Notes: a model not told the origin generated them from the letters alone. DNA of 64,000 nt from COE1 sp963596435 (GCA_963596435.1 CAVBMG010000001.1:1-64000); one strand, 5' to 3'. Shown: positions 37,932 to 47,707, numbered from the stretch's first letter. A program made the numbers and translations.

Positions 37932-38921
37932 ATGGAAAAGAAGCTTGTTTCAATTGTTACACCCTGCTATAATGGCGAAAAATATCTGGATAGATTTTTT
38001 CATAATATTTTAGATCAGACTTATGAGAAGCTGGAACTCATATTTATAAATGATGGTTCTACTGACAAAACGGAAGAGATTGCATGCTCCTATGCAGATG
38101 AATTTGAGAAGCAGGGAAGAAAATTAATCTATATATATCAGGAAAATGCAGGGCAGGCTGCTGCATGTAATAAGGGCTTTGCAATTTTTAACGGTGACTA
38201 TCTCGTATGGACAGATGCTGACGATTTATTAGATAAAGATAATATCCAAAAAAAGGTAGATTTTCTGGAAACTAATCCTAATATGGCTTTTGTCATGTGC
38301 AGAGGGCGTGAAGTCATGGCAAATGACATCAATAAAAAGATTGGAGACCTCAAAAGGGTAAGACCATCCGGGATTGATAATATGTTCTATGATTTTATCG
38401 TGGAAAAGAATGTGGTGTTTACTCCGGGTGTATACATGGTAAGAAGAGAGGCTTTCTTACAGGCGATACCTGCAAGACATATTTATGAATCAAGGGCAGG
38501 GCAGAACTGGCAGGTATTACTTCCGCTGTGTTATAAGTATAAATACGGTTACATAGAGGAAGAATTATTTTCGTATGTTATTTACGAAGACAGCCATTCA
38601 AGGGCAGATAAAACAATAGAGAGCGTATATGCGAAATTACAAAGCCATGATGATATTTTGAGGACAGTTTTAACGGAAATGGGATTGAAGGATTCAGAAT
38701 ATTATAGGATGCTGGACGATAAGCTTATCAGAAAACAGTTTGACAATGCGTATTTCTATAAGGACAAGGTTTTATTAAAGGAAAAATATCGGTTGCTAAA
38801 GCAAAGAAAGAGTGCATCAAAACGTGACACTTTAATATACCTTGCAGGCAGAAACGAAATAATAGACCGAATGTATTCTGTTTTTAAGAAAGTCAAGAAT
38901 AAAAGAAGAGCCAAAATGTAA
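37932..38921 (+). CDS. Glycosyltransferase family 2
   Basis: From ATG 37932, behind AGAGGAT, the product has 329 residues: LVSIVTPCYNGEKYLDR, LIFINDGSTDKT, GQAAACNKG and VWTDADDLLD. Because the start lies 2 nt past the previous stop, the two are coupled. The frame extension to 37914 overlaps the upstream gene and lacks a ribosome binding site. Confidence 0.86.
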   Translation: MEKKLVSIVTPCYNGEKYLDRFFHNILDQTYEKLELIFINDGSTDKTEEIACSYADEFEKQGRKLIYIYQENAGQAAACNKGFAIFNGDYLVWTDADDLLDKDNIQKKVDFLETNPNMAFVMCRGREVMANDINKKIGDLKRVRPSGIDNMFYDFIVEKNVVFTPGVYMVRREAFLQAIPARHIYESRAGQNWQVLLPLCYKYKYGYIEEELFSYVIYEDSHSRADKTIESVYAKLQSHDDILRTVLTEMGLKDSEYYRMLDDKLIRKQFDNAYFYKDKVLLKEKYRLLKQRKSASKRDTLIYLAGRNEIIDRMYSVFKKVKNKRRAKM

Positions 38922-38946
38922 TAAGAATGATGTGAAGGACATTATA

Positions 38947-40491
38947 ATGAAAGAAACAAACAAACGGACATTTATTAACATTGCTGCCCAATGCATCGCA
39001 TTTGCAGTTAATCTTGGGGTAAGCTTTCTGCTTACTCCTTATATAACAAGGACACTGGGAAAAGAAGTATATGGATTTGTCGGACTCGCATATAATGTGA
39101 CCAGTTATATTTCTGTATTTACAGTTGCATTTAATACAATGCTTAACATTTTCGTAGCCTCCCACTATCATAGAAATGAAATGAAGAGGGCAAATGAATT
39201 TTTTTCATCTGTATTGATTGCAGATATTGTGATTTCAGTTGTCTTATTAATTCCATTGCTGCTGATTACTTTTAAGCTGGAAATGATCATGAATGTACCT
39301 GTAAAATCTATGAACGATATCAAGCTGTTATGGGTTCTGATATTTTTAAATTTTGTGATCAGCCTTGCAATGGGACCGTACGGAACAGGATTATTTATTA
39401 AGAATCGTCTGGATCTTTCTGCAATAAGAGGTATCGAGTGTAATCTGATCAGGGCAGTCCTTCTTGTTGTAATGTTCAGTATATTTAGCCCAAAGGTATG
39501 GTTTATAGGTTTTGCATCACTGGCGTGTGGAGTATATACCGTGCTGATAAACTATTACTATCAGAGAAAGCTTGTGCCGGAATTAAAACTGAAGGTATCT
39601 TATTTTAAATGGAGTGCATTAAAGGAGCTGCTTGCAGTTGGTGTATGGAATACGATCAATCAGCTTACCAGTATTTTAATGAATGGACTTGACCTGATCG
39701 TGTCTAATTTGTTTTTTAAAGAATTAGGAATGGGTTATATTTCCTATGCGCAGACTGTTCCTACACAGATGGCTGTATTGATTTCGACTATTAAATCGGC
39801 TTTTACACCACAATTAACGAAGGTATACGCATTGACTTCAGAAGATAATATGGAGGTGTTTGTCAAAGAAGTAAGATCATCCATGCAGATATGCGGTTTT
39901 CTGGGGTCTGTGCCAATTCTTGTGTTTATGGTATTTGGAACCTCCTTTTATAAATTGTGGCTGCCAACACTGACATCTGAGGAAGTAGTGATTATAAATA
40001 TCCTTGCGATCATGATACTGATCCCTAATATGATCGATGTATACATTTCTCCCCTTTATAATGTTAATTCCATAACTAAAAAGATTAAAATTCCTGTGCT
40101 TGTAACATTTATGATAGGAATTGCTAATATTGTATTGGAAATTGGACTGATTCAGGTTACAGATCTTGGGATTTATGCGATAGAAATTGCTACAGCTATA
40201 TTAGTTGTGGGAAAAGTATTATTTTTTACACCTATATATGCAGCAAGGATTTTATCATTGAAATGGACAACATTTTACCCTCCGTTATTTAAAGGTGTGA
40301 TAGCAAATGGGATTGGATTGTTGTTATTTATTATAATAAGATATGAAACTAATATAGATTCGTGGCTTTCACTTATTATTGTTTGCGGTTTTGCTGCAAT
40401 TGTAGGATACAGTGTAAATTTCTTTGTTGTTCTGACAAAAGAGAATAGAGAAAAGGTCATCAGGATGTTAAAGAAAAAGTTTTGTAATTGA
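38947..40491 (+). CDS. wzx: Wzx-like polysaccharide flippase
   Basis: The product (514 residues) is a polytopic MATE/MOP-type exporter with about 12-14 helices. It opens TFINIAAQCIAFAVNLGVSFLLTPYITRTLGKEVYGFVGLAY, here only cited by its TRTLG and YGFVGLA motifs, which mark Wzx/RfbX-like proteins. It would flip the undecaprenyl-linked repeat unit. ATG at 38947 is preferred over the in-frame GTG at 38932, since GAAGGAC between them is the likely ribosome binding site. Confidence 0.88.
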   Translation: MKETNKRTFINIAAQCIAFAVNLGVSFLLTPYITRTLGKEVYGFVGLAYNVTSYISVFTVAFNTMLNIFVASHYHRNEMKRANEFFSSVLIADIVISVVLLIPLLLITFKLEMIMNVPVKSMNDIKLLWVLIFLNFVISLAMGPYGTGLFIKNRLDLSAIRGIECNLIRAVLLVVMFSIFSPKVWFIGFASLACGVYTVLINYYYQRKLVPELKLKVSYFKWSALKELLAVGVWNTINQLTSILMNGLDLIVSNLFFKELGMGYISYAQTVPTQMAVLISTIKSAFTPQLTKVYALTSEDNMEVFVKEVRSSMQICGFLGSVPILVFMVFGTSFYKLWLPTLTSEEVVIINILAIMILIPNMIDVYISPLYNVNSITKKIKIPVLVTFMIGIANIVLEIGLIQVTDLGIYAIEIATAILVVGKVLFFTPIYAARILSLKWTTFYPPLFKGVIANGIGLLLFIIIRYETNIDSWLSLIIVCGFAAIVGYSVNFFVVLTKENREKVIRMLKKKFCN

Positions 40492-40506
40492 GAGAGGAAG
40501 AAGTAT

Positions 40507-41382
40507 ATGCACGCATATCTGATCATAGCACATGACCAGCTGGAGTTATTGGAGAAATTAGTAGAAGCTTTGGATGATAGGGATAATGACATATATATAC
40601 ATTTACAATGTACAGATAAAGCTGTTCCTGCACGTATTTCGCAGATTGTACAGCATTCAAACATATATTTTATAAAGCCGGGACAAATATCCTGGGGAGC
40701 ATATTCGCAGATTGACTGTGAAATGAGGCTGTTTGAGGAGGCGGTCAAAAAGGGTAAATATGAATATCTCCATCTGCTTTCGGGAACAGATTTTCCTTTG
40801 AAGTCCCAAAGAGAGATTCATCAGTTCTTTGAGCGTAATCAAGGGAAGGAGTTTGTACACTTTGAAGGTCAGACGTTCCCAGACTATGATCGTGAGAAGA
40901 TAGACTGCTATTATCCGTTACAAGAATATATAGGGAGAGAGAAGAAAAGTCTGTTCTACAAATTACAGCGTTGTCTGGTACATATACAGTTAGCCTGTCA
41001 TATGAACAGGCATAGACATGACAATATGGCATTTTATAAAGGTGCTAACTGGGTCAGTATAACAGGCTCTTTTGCTTCTTATCTGGTGAGCAGGAAGCAG
41101 AGGATATACGAGCTGTTTAGATATTCCAAATGCTGTGATGAGATTTTCTTACAGACAATGCTGATGAATTCACCGTATAAAGAAAATCTGTATATAGGAC
41201 AATTGAATAATGATTACAGAATGTGTATGCGGTATATAGACTGGGAGCGTGGAAAGCCCTATGTATTCACTGATGATGATTATGAAGAATTGATTCATTG
41301 TGACAGAATGTTTGCACGTAAATTTGACTATGAGAGGTATCCTCAGATTGTTGACAGATTGCTGCAGTATATTAAGGGATAA
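40507..41382 (+). CDS. GT14-like (core-2/I-branching type) glycosyltransferase
   Basis: The 291-residue protein starts AYLIIAHDQLELLEKLVEALDDRDNDIYIHLQ and has ISWGAYSQIDCEM, YEYLHLLSGTDFPLKSQ, and GANWVSITGSFASYLV, then CCDEIFLQTML. It is the second GT14-like enzyme in the operon (first at 32918). An AGAGAGGAAG site lies upstream of the ATG. Confidence 0.86.
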   Translation: MHAYLIIAHDQLELLEKLVEALDDRDNDIYIHLQCTDKAVPARISQIVQHSNIYFIKPGQISWGAYSQIDCEMRLFEEAVKKGKYEYLHLLSGTDFPLKSQREIHQFFERNQGKEFVHFEGQTFPDYDREKIDCYYPLQEYIGREKKSLFYKLQRCLVHIQLACHMNRHRHDNMAFYKGANWVSITGSFASYLVSRKQRIYELFRYSKCCDEIFLQTMLMNSPYKENLYIGQLNNDYRMCMRYIDWERGKPYVFTDDDYEELIHCDRMFARKFDYERYPQIVDRLLQYIKG

Positions 41383-41393
41383 AGGTAGAGAGT

Positions 41394-42380
41394 ATGAGAG
41401 AAGCATTAATATCCGTAATTGTTCCTGTATACAATGTAGAGACGTATATCAGAAAATGTGTCGCGTCTATTACAGAACAGACCTATAGCAACATAGAGAT
41501 TATTCTGGTAGACGATGGGTCAACGGACTCTGGTGGAAGGCTGTGTGATGCCCTGGCATTGGAAGACATGAGAATCAGGGTAATCCATAAGTCAAACGGC
41601 GGTCTGTCTGATGCCAGAAATGTGGGACTGGACGCAGCCAGAGGCGATTATATAGCCTTTGTAGACAGTGATGATTATATTCATCCACAGATGCTGCAGC
41701 TGTTATACGAAGGAATAGTTAAGAATGGTGCGCAGATAAGCGTATGCAGTTTCAAAAGAGTACGGGATGGGCAAAACAATAAAAATACTCCCCCAGGGTA
41801 CCAAAACATTGACTGGACACTTCTGGAGAAGGATGAGGATAAAGTAAAGTATATGCTGGGCGATGGTATCCATATTGCATTTACTGTAGCCTGGAATAAA
41901 CTGTATAAGAAGGAATTGTTTGCACAGATAAGATATCCTGTCGGTAAATTATATGAAGATGAATTTACAACATACAAAGTGCTGCATAAGGCATCAGCGA
42001 TAGCATATACAGCAGTTTCACTGTACTTTTATGTACAAAGGTCTGGCAGTATTATGCAGAAAGCCTATTCGGAAAGAAATCTGGACATATTTGAGGCATT
42101 TGCAGAAAGGCTGGAGTGGTATGATAAACAGGCAAAGTATGACTGGTACTGCGCTTTGCTAAAGATATATCGCTGGAGAATCTTGCATTGCATAAGCAGG
42201 GGAAAGGGAACTGGTAACGGTTATAAAACAAAGCTCAGAAAACATAAGAAATACTATAATGATATAATATTTAAACATCTAAAAATATTATCGAAAGATA
42301 AAAAGGACTGTATAAAGCATCTGGCAGCAATGCTTTTTCCGCAAATATGTATCAGGATAAAATCATATGAGGCAGATTAG
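41394..42380 (+). CDS. Glycosyltransferase family 2
   Basis: The 328-residue protein has LISVIVPVYNVETYIRKC, IILVDDGSTDSGG, GGLSDARNVG and AFVDSDDYIH. It is the last recognisable exopolysaccharide gene. The lasso-type kinase gene starts 31 nt after it in the same direction, so the RiPP genes may be read from the exopolysaccharide transcript. Confidence 0.87.
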   Translation: MREALISVIVPVYNVETYIRKCVASITEQTYSNIEIILVDDGSTDSGGRLCDALALEDMRIRVIHKSNGGLSDARNVGLDAARGDYIAFVDSDDYIHPQMLQLLYEGIVKNGAQISVCSFKRVRDGQNNKNTPPGYQNIDWTLLEKDEDKVKYMLGDGIHIAFTVAWNKLYKKELFAQIRYPVGKLYEDEFTTYKVLHKASAIAYTAVSLYFYVQRSGSIMQKAYSERNLDIFEAFAERLEWYDKQAKYDWYCALLKIYRWRILHCISRGKGTGNGYKTKLRKHKKYYNDIIFKHLKILSKDKKDCIKHLAAMLFPQICIRIKSYEAD

Positions 42381-42411
42381 ACTGTTTCAATACCCTGAAA
42401 GGATAAGGATA

Positions 42412-43308
42412 ATGTTTCATTATTTTCTGTATGGAAGTCATATCATAAGTGATAGAGAGTTTTTTCAGTTGCTGCCCTATGATGGGAGATACCAATGCAC
42501 ACAGCCTGAGATTCATATTCGAGAGGAAAAAGAATTAAAAATTTGTAATACGTCAGGATTTATCAGATTTGGGGTGCAGGAAACAGTTGCGGCAAGTGAT
42601 TCCTGCATCATAAAGATATGCAGCTGTGATACGCTGTTGTACAGATGCAGAGAAGATGATGCTGCAAGAGAATGGCTTCCTCATTTTATTTTGGGAATAG
42701 GCATGGCGCTGCTTCTGTATCAGAGAAATCAGATTGCAATGCATGCCTCCTGTGTTTATGATGACCGTGGTGCAGTACTGCTCTGTGGAGAGAGCGGTGC
42801 AGGCAAATCTACGACAGCTTCATTTTTATTGGATAAGGGATATCGTTTTATGGCAGATGATATTACACTGGTAGATGCAGACCGGAATGGGAACATCTAT
42901 GCATATGCAGCGTTCCCATTCCGAAAGCTATGCCCGGAAGTAGTAAAGAAAAGAAATATATCATTAGCTGATGCTGTCTGTCTGACGGGTGAGGATAATA
43001 AATATATGATTCCTTACAGGGGGAGCATGCCGGAAACTTCTGTTCCGGTAAGAGCAATCATTATACTAACGTTAAGTGAAAGCATGCAGATATGTGCAGA
43101 GGAGCTAAAGGGTGTGCAAAAGGCGTACTCATGCAGGGATAATATGTTTTTAAGTACGATACTGGAGGGAGATTTACATACTGTACAGCAGGGACATGCG
43201 ATTATGCAGATAGCTTCTGCGATTCCTGTGTTCCGCATAGCCAGACCTTGTAAGATCGATTCCCAAAAGGACGTGGAGAAGATAATTTTAAGTATTTTGT
43301 CATTATGA
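42412..43308 (+). CDS. HPr-kinase-like lasso-peptide-locus kinase K1
   Basis: The product (298 residues) has an HprK C-terminal kinase fold: HASCVYDDRGAVLLCGESGAGKSTTASFLL with P-loop GESGAGKS (126-133), then FMADDITLVD and FRKLCPE. In the paeninodin locus a homologous kinase phosphorylates the C-terminal Ser of the precursor. The N-terminus MFHYFLYGSHIISD matches those of K2 (MNYYKIYGLTIQSD) and K3 (DFHIISD), so ATG at 42412, behind AAGGATAAGG, is used rather than 42367. It is followed 29 nt later by the cyclase gene C1. Confidence 0.83.
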   Translation: MFHYFLYGSHIISDREFFQLLPYDGRYQCTQPEIHIREEKELKICNTSGFIRFGVQETVAASDSCIIKICSCDTLLYRCREDDAAREWLPHFILGIGMALLLYQRNQIAMHASCVYDDRGAVLLCGESGAGKSTTASFLLDKGYRFMADDITLVDADRNGNIYAYAAFPFRKLCPEVVKKRNISLADAVCLTGEDNKYMIPYRGSMPETSVPVRAIIILTLSESMQICAEELKGVQKAYSCRDNMFLSTILEGDLHTVQQGHAIMQIASAIPVFRIARPCKIDSQKDVEKIILSILSL

Positions 43309-43337
43309 TAGAAGAAACATCAGATAATGGAGGAAAT

Positions 43338-45293
43338 ATGTCTGCAATCTGGGGAGTAGTGACCTTTGAAGAAGAAGGATGTGTGTTGGAAGAACAGTTC
43401 AGAATAATAAATAGCAAATGTAATAATAGATGCCATTTTGATAATATTCAGATGATATCATGCAGACATGCACGCCTTGCAGGTGGAATACAATATATCA
43501 ATCAGGAGGACAGGGCTGGCAGAATACCTGAGGCTTGTAAAAATCAGGGATTTATTATGATAGTGGATTGCCTGTTGGATAACAGGAAAGAGCTTTGTAA
43601 TGTTTTAGGTTTTCCTGATAAGACTGCAGACTGTGTCCTTGTCTATGAAGCATATCTTAGGTTTCGCTCTGCTTTTACAGACTATTTAAGGGGAATTTTT
43701 GCAATTGCCATATGGGATGAGGTAAATAGAAGACTGGAGCTGTTCTCAGATCATACTGCATCAAGATGCCTGTATTATTGCAGACGAGGTAATCAGATGG
43801 TATTTTCTACCCTATTGGATTCAGTGCTTGCATATTTTCCTGATTTAGAGAGAAATCAGAATTACGAGAAAGACTTCCTTCTGGCAGATCCGGGAGTCAT
43901 TTATGTTGTGCCGGGAGAGACGCCTATACAGGATGTATACCTGATGACTCCTGCAACGCATAAGGTATGGGATAAAGAAGGGGAGCACACCAGAGTATAC
44001 TGGACACCGAAAGATGCAGACTCTCAGCTGGATGAAGCTATGAAAACGTGTCATAGTGCCAAGGACTATTTATCACTGTTCATGGATTTATACCATGATT
44101 GTGTCAGGGATACCATCAGAAATGACGGATGTACCGGGATAGCCATGAGTGGTGGTCTGGATTCTGCATCCTTAGGTGCACTTGCGGCAGATGTGCTGGA
44201 TGACAGTGGACAGAAATTATTCACCTATACATATGTGCCTTATATAAATCTTGTTGAGAAGCAGATAGGCGATTTTATTCTGGATGAAAGCATTATAGTA
44301 CAAGAAGTAGCAGCCCGGTATCCGAATATGGAATGCCACACACTTAATAATTGCGGCAGGAATGTATTTTCTACCATGAAAGAGAATCTGAGGATTCTTG
44401 AGTTGCCTTTTAAAAATGGGCTGTTTGCAAGCATGAATCAGGTATGTCAGGAAGCGCATAATAATAACTGTAAGGTTCTTTTGCATGGGGCATATGGCAA
44501 TACGACTGTATCCTATGGTGATATCTATCATATAGGATATGAACTGTATGAACAGGGAAAATGGATGCAGTTAGGCAGGATGTTATATAAGAATTGCAGG
44601 TATCAGGGGAAAAATTATTTAAGAGAAGCTTTCAAAATGCTCAGGTGCTATAGAATTGCAGAAAAATCCAGCCATAGTGATGTTTCACAGTTTATTCCGT
44701 ACAATGGCTTCCTTAGCAAACAGATACTGGAAGGCTATGAACTGAAAAAGAGGATGAACCAGAACAGGCATCTGTCTATGTGGCATATGCTTATGGATTC
44801 GGAGGCTTATTATGCATTCCTGAACGAACCGGCGCTGATGATTTATCTGGGTGTATTTGAAACACAATATGGATTGCAGCACAAGATGGTTTTAAGAGAT
44901 CCTACGAAAGACATGAGGATGCTGCATTATTGCAGAAATATTCCCTATGCATTATTTACTCATGATGGGATTCCCAGATGGCTGATCAGGCAGGGATTTA
45001 AAGACAGACTGCCGGGAGCAGTGCTGGACAACTGGAATCAACGTGGAAGACAGCTCATAGACTGGATGGATCTGATCGCAAGGGATTGGGAAGAGATAAA
45101 GCCGGACGTATTGCAGGATATACAGGCTTATGCTGCCGGGGAGGATAAGACGGGAAGCTATATATGTAAGAAGCAGCTTATGGAGTATATTGAGAGTGTG
45201 AACATTCGTGAGAATGCCAGCCAGCATAGAATGAATGATATCCTGGCAATAGATAGCTTGCTCAAATATAGGAAATTGTACGGTAATGAATAA
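43338..45293 (+). CDS. Lasso-peptide cyclase-like asparagine synthetase homologue C1
   Basis: The product (651 residues) has the asparagine synthetase B layout: an N-terminal Ntn-like half and an ATP-pyrophosphatase half with MSGGLDSASLGALAAD (P-loop Ser at residue 271). The N-terminus reads MSAIWG, so the glutaminase Cys2 is Ser and ammonia release is not expected. This is usual for lasso C proteins, which adenylate an Asp/Glu side chain for ring closure. ATG at 43338 follows GGAGG. It sits directly before precursor A1. Similar to C2 at 47831 but clearly diverged. Confidence 0.85.
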   Translation: MSAIWGVVTFEEEGCVLEEQFRIINSKCNNRCHFDNIQMISCRHARLAGGIQYINQEDRAGRIPEACKNQGFIMIVDCLLDNRKELCNVLGFPDKTADCVLVYEAYLRFRSAFTDYLRGIFAIAIWDEVNRRLELFSDHTASRCLYYCRRGNQMVFSTLLDSVLAYFPDLERNQNYEKDFLLADPGVIYVVPGETPIQDVYLMTPATHKVWDKEGEHTRVYWTPKDADSQLDEAMKTCHSAKDYLSLFMDLYHDCVRDTIRNDGCTGIAMSGGLDSASLGALAADVLDDSGQKLFTYTYVPYINLVEKQIGDFILDESIIVQEVAARYPNMECHTLNNCGRNVFSTMKENLRILELPFKNGLFASMNQVCQEAHNNNCKVLLHGAYGNTTVSYGDIYHIGYELYEQGKWMQLGRMLYKNCRYQGKNYLREAFKMLRCYRIAEKSSHSDVSQFIPYNGFLSKQILEGYELKKRMNQNRHLSMWHMLMDSEAYYAFLNEPALMIYLGVFETQYGLQHKMVLRDPTKDMRMLHYCRNIPYALFTHDGIPRWLIRQGFKDRLPGAVLDNWNQRGRQLIDWMDLIARDWEEIKPDVLQDIQAYAAGEDKTGSYICKKQLMEYIESVNIRENASQHRMNDILAIDSLLKYRKLYGNE

Positions 45294-45328
45294 AATATAA
45301 CAGAAATATAACAAAATCGTTAGAACAC

Positions 45329-45357
45329 TTTACATTCATATGGAAATTGCATAATAT
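45329..45357 (+). promoter_or_regulatory. Promoter of precursor A1
   Basis: TTTACA (45329-45334) and TAATAT (45352-45357) are separated by 17 nt. Downstream, CTGCAT/ATGCAG forms a small inverted repeat at 45377-45396, in the leader ahead of the A1 ribosome binding site. Confidence 0.75.
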
Positions 45358-45424
45358 GAATTAGAATTTAAAGCTTCTGCATGAAATATTATGCAGTTTG
45401 GCAAGGGGATAAGGAGAGAGAATG

Positions 45425-45628
45425 ATGAAAAAATGGATACAACCCAGTCTTGAAGAAATGCCGATCAGAACAACATCACAACAGTATTATGCAGCATCCA
45501 TGGCAGGCTCAGGAGCATATATAGATCTTGGAACATGCCATAATGATTACTGGGAAGGAAATGGTAAGACTTTAGAAGAGGCTCAGAAAAATAATCCCTA
45601 TTGGAGTGGTGGATGGGGACAAAATTAA
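45425..45628 (+). CDS. Lasso-type precursor peptide A1
   Basis: The 67-residue peptide begins MKKWIQPSLEEMPI, matching the leader of Firmicutes lasso precursors (KxWxxPxLE). Thr17 aligns with Thr17 of A2 and A3. The start is set at 45425 rather than 45422 because ATAAGGAGAGA and GATGAAAAAATGGA are shared with A3. If cleavage follows the Thr-2 rule (after residue 18), the core begins QQYYAA and has no acidic residue at core positions 7-9. An alternative core at Ala27 (AGSGAYID) would give an 8-residue ring to Asp34 and resembles the start of paeninodin. The remaining core is rich in Asn, Trp, Gly and Tyr (DYWEGN, NPYWSGGWGQN). Confidence 0.8.
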   Translation: MKKWIQPSLEEMPIRTTSQQYYAASMAGSGAYIDLGTCHNDYWEGNGKTLEEAQKNNPYWSGGWGQN

Positions 45629-45731
45629 ATTAATACAGACACAAAAATATATATTTTCAGTTAATTTAGTACTAAAAAACCATATACACAGGAAAAATAG
45701 GGTCATATACTAATATTGAAAAGAGAAAAAA

Positions 45732-45855
45732 GCAAACTCGTTGAAAAATGAGGACGCAAAGCCACGGGCCTAATGTAGATAACTACTACGGCAGCCGGTT
45801 GCCAGAGTATATTTTTGAATGGTAACTCCGTTTGCGTTTAAACGGAGTTTTTTTG
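45732..45855 (+). promoter_or_regulatory. Cyclic di-GMP-I (GEMM) riboswitch with downstream terminator
   Basis: The aptamer core is visible: GCAAACTC (45732-45739), a GAAAAA loop, GAGGACGCAAAGCC (45750-45763, the near-invariant GGACGCAAAGCC), CGGGCCTA, then CTACGGCAGCCGG and TTGCC (to 45803). GCAA at 45732 pairs with TTGC at 45799 (P1). A terminator follows: AACTCCGTTT (45824-45833) pairs with AAACGGAGTT (45840-45849), then a T-run to 45855. The RNA precedes the secreted transglutaminase-like gene at 45908. Whether ligand turns expression on or off cannot be told by eye. Confidence 0.9.
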
Positions 45856-45907
45856 TGCCATGAATGATTGCTTCTGGAGATTAAGATGAAATCTAGGAGG
45901 AAACCAA

Positions 45908-47698
45908 ATGAAAAAAATTTTAAAACAGATGGTTACCATTATCATGGCAGTAGCAGTAACAGTGACTTGTATCAGTCCGCTGGAGGTGAAAGCAACAGGT
46001 TCATATACGGCAGTAGAGAACATTAATTTTACTGATTTTTCCAATTGGAGGTCTGGGATGTACCATTGGACTACCGGTAAATACGTAAGTTATAAATCCA
46101 GAGTATGTCTGAATGATTATGTGACCATGTTAAATACCAGATATGAGGTATATTCCAGTAATAATTCCTACCACGTTCTTATCAGACAGTTAGATTCTTC
46201 CATGGCATTTTTAAAGTCCAGTGATCTGCGCAGCGGACAGAATTTTATTCCGCTTAATAATGCGAAATATTTAGGCATCAGTATTTATAAAGCAGATGGA
46301 GAGACTTCTGTAACTTATGATACTATAAAGCAGGATTTTGACGCCGGATTAAGAATCGGAATCAGGGCAGTGACGGAAGAACAGACAGATAGTGTAACCG
46401 GAACGGATAATTCTGTAAGTACAGACGTTCAGACAACAGAGAAGCAATATGCCAAAGCAGAGGATATAGATTTTGATGACTTTTCAAACTGGAGAAGCGG
46501 TATGTATCATTGGACAACAGGAAAGTATACAACATATAATACAAGAGTATGTCTGAATGATTATGTGACAATGGGGAACAGTAAATATACAGTATACTCC
46601 AGCGATACCGCATATCATGTATTGATCCGGCAGCTTGACAGTGATAAAAAATTTCTGAAATCCAGTGATTTAAAGAATGATCAGGAGTTTACACCGCTTA
46701 ACAATACACAATATCTTGCCATCAGTATATATAGAGCCAGTGGAGAAAAAAATCTAAGCTATGATAAAATAAAAGAAGCCTTTGCGAATGGATTGTCAAT
46801 AGGAATCAAAGTGTCTGATACGGAAATTGAAGAGTCTGTATCAGTAACTGATAGTAAGGCTAATTCAAATACATTACTGGCAGTTAAGAAAGAAACAGAT
46901 GAACAGACGAAAGAACAGCAGTTTAAAGATATGGTATATCAGCTACTTGTAACAGGAAATACGGATGAACAGACCATAAGTGAGTATGGATATGACTGGC
47001 AGAAGGTTTCAGAGCTGTTTCATAGTGTTGCGGACAATGAAGGAAGAGTTGCATATGGAAGCTGTTTCAATATGTACTATTCCACAACGAAAAAAAACAA
47101 TATAATCCAGACAATAAAACTGGAAAATATTGACAGTGGCTATGTAGACAGATATCGTGCGCTTCAGGCAATAGTAGACGATATAAAACAGCAGTCTGTG
47201 GGAATGTCTAATCTTGAGAAGGTAATATTAGCCCATGATTATGTAGCGAAGAACTGCACCTATTCGACAAGTGGAAATCTTACCTATACAGCAGCCGGAG
47301 CGCTGGTAAACGGCAAAGCACTGTGTGCCGGATATGCAAGAGCGATGATTCTGCTGCTTCAGGAGATGGGAATAGAGAGTGAAATGATCACTAACAGTAC
47401 TCATGCATGGGTGGTATTAAAGCTGAATGGAAACTGGTATCACGCAGACCCTACCTGGGATAATACAAGAAGTAAAAAGAATGGTGAAGTGTCACATGAA
47501 TTTCTGCTAAGAACGGATGCTGAGTTTCAGAATGCGAAGAGTAACAGACATACTGGCTGGGAGGGAACAATCTCTACTGACACGACTTATTCTAATTGGA
47601 AGGTCCATGATGTAATAGGCGATTTAAATCGTGATAATAGTGGACAGTGGTACTATATGAACAATGGTATAAAAACAATAATTGATATAGAACCGTAA
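45908..47698 (+). CDS. Secreted transglutaminase-like protein with duplicated N-terminal domain, c-di-GMP controlled
   Basis: This 596-residue protein has a signal peptide (about 1-30), two tandem domains (about 36-150 and 184-300; both contain DFSNWRSGMYHWTTGKY and RVCLNDYVTM), a Thr/Ser-rich linker, and a transglutaminase/protease-like domain (about 350-540). The catalytic triad is Cys473 (ALCAGYA), His499 (THAW) and Asp514 (ADPTW). Such domains act as cysteine peptidases or crosslinkers at the cell wall. The gene follows a c-di-GMP riboswitch and has an AGGAGGAAA site. It breaks the A1-C2 order of the RiPP locus, and its protein is likely a c-di-GMP-regulated surface factor. Confidence 0.85.
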   Translation: MKKILKQMVTIIMAVAVTVTCISPLEVKATGSYTAVENINFTDFSNWRSGMYHWTTGKYVSYKSRVCLNDYVTMLNTRYEVYSSNNSYHVLIRQLDSSMAFLKSSDLRSGQNFIPLNNAKYLGISIYKADGETSVTYDTIKQDFDAGLRIGIRAVTEEQTDSVTGTDNSVSTDVQTTEKQYAKAEDIDFDDFSNWRSGMYHWTTGKYTTYNTRVCLNDYVTMGNSKYTVYSSDTAYHVLIRQLDSDKKFLKSSDLKNDQEFTPLNNTQYLAISIYRASGEKNLSYDKIKEAFANGLSIGIKVSDTEIEESVSVTDSKANSNTLLAVKKETDEQTKEQQFKDMVYQLLVTGNTDEQTISEYGYDWQKVSELFHSVADNEGRVAYGSCFNMYYSTTKKNNIIQTIKLENIDSGYVDRYRALQAIVDDIKQQSVGMSNLEKVILAHDYVAKNCTYSTSGNLTYTAAGALVNGKALCAGYARAMILLLQEMGIESEMITNSTHAWVVLKLNGNWYHADPTWDNTRSKKNGEVSHEFLLRTDAEFQNAKSNRHTGWEGTISTDTTYSNWKVHDVIGDLNRDNSGQWYYMNNGIKTIIDIEP

Positions 47699-47707
47699 TT
47701 GGACGTA

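Noticed and set aside
45377..45396. Small CTGCAT/ATGCAG inverted repeat before A1 as a riboswitch
   Set aside because: A 6-bp stem with 8-nt loop alone does not match any riboswitch fold I can recognise; noted only as part of the A1 leader.
45422..45424. ATG at 45422 as the A1 start
   Set aside because: The conserved context GATGAAAAAATGGA shared with A3 places the start at 45425; both would give almost the same peptide.
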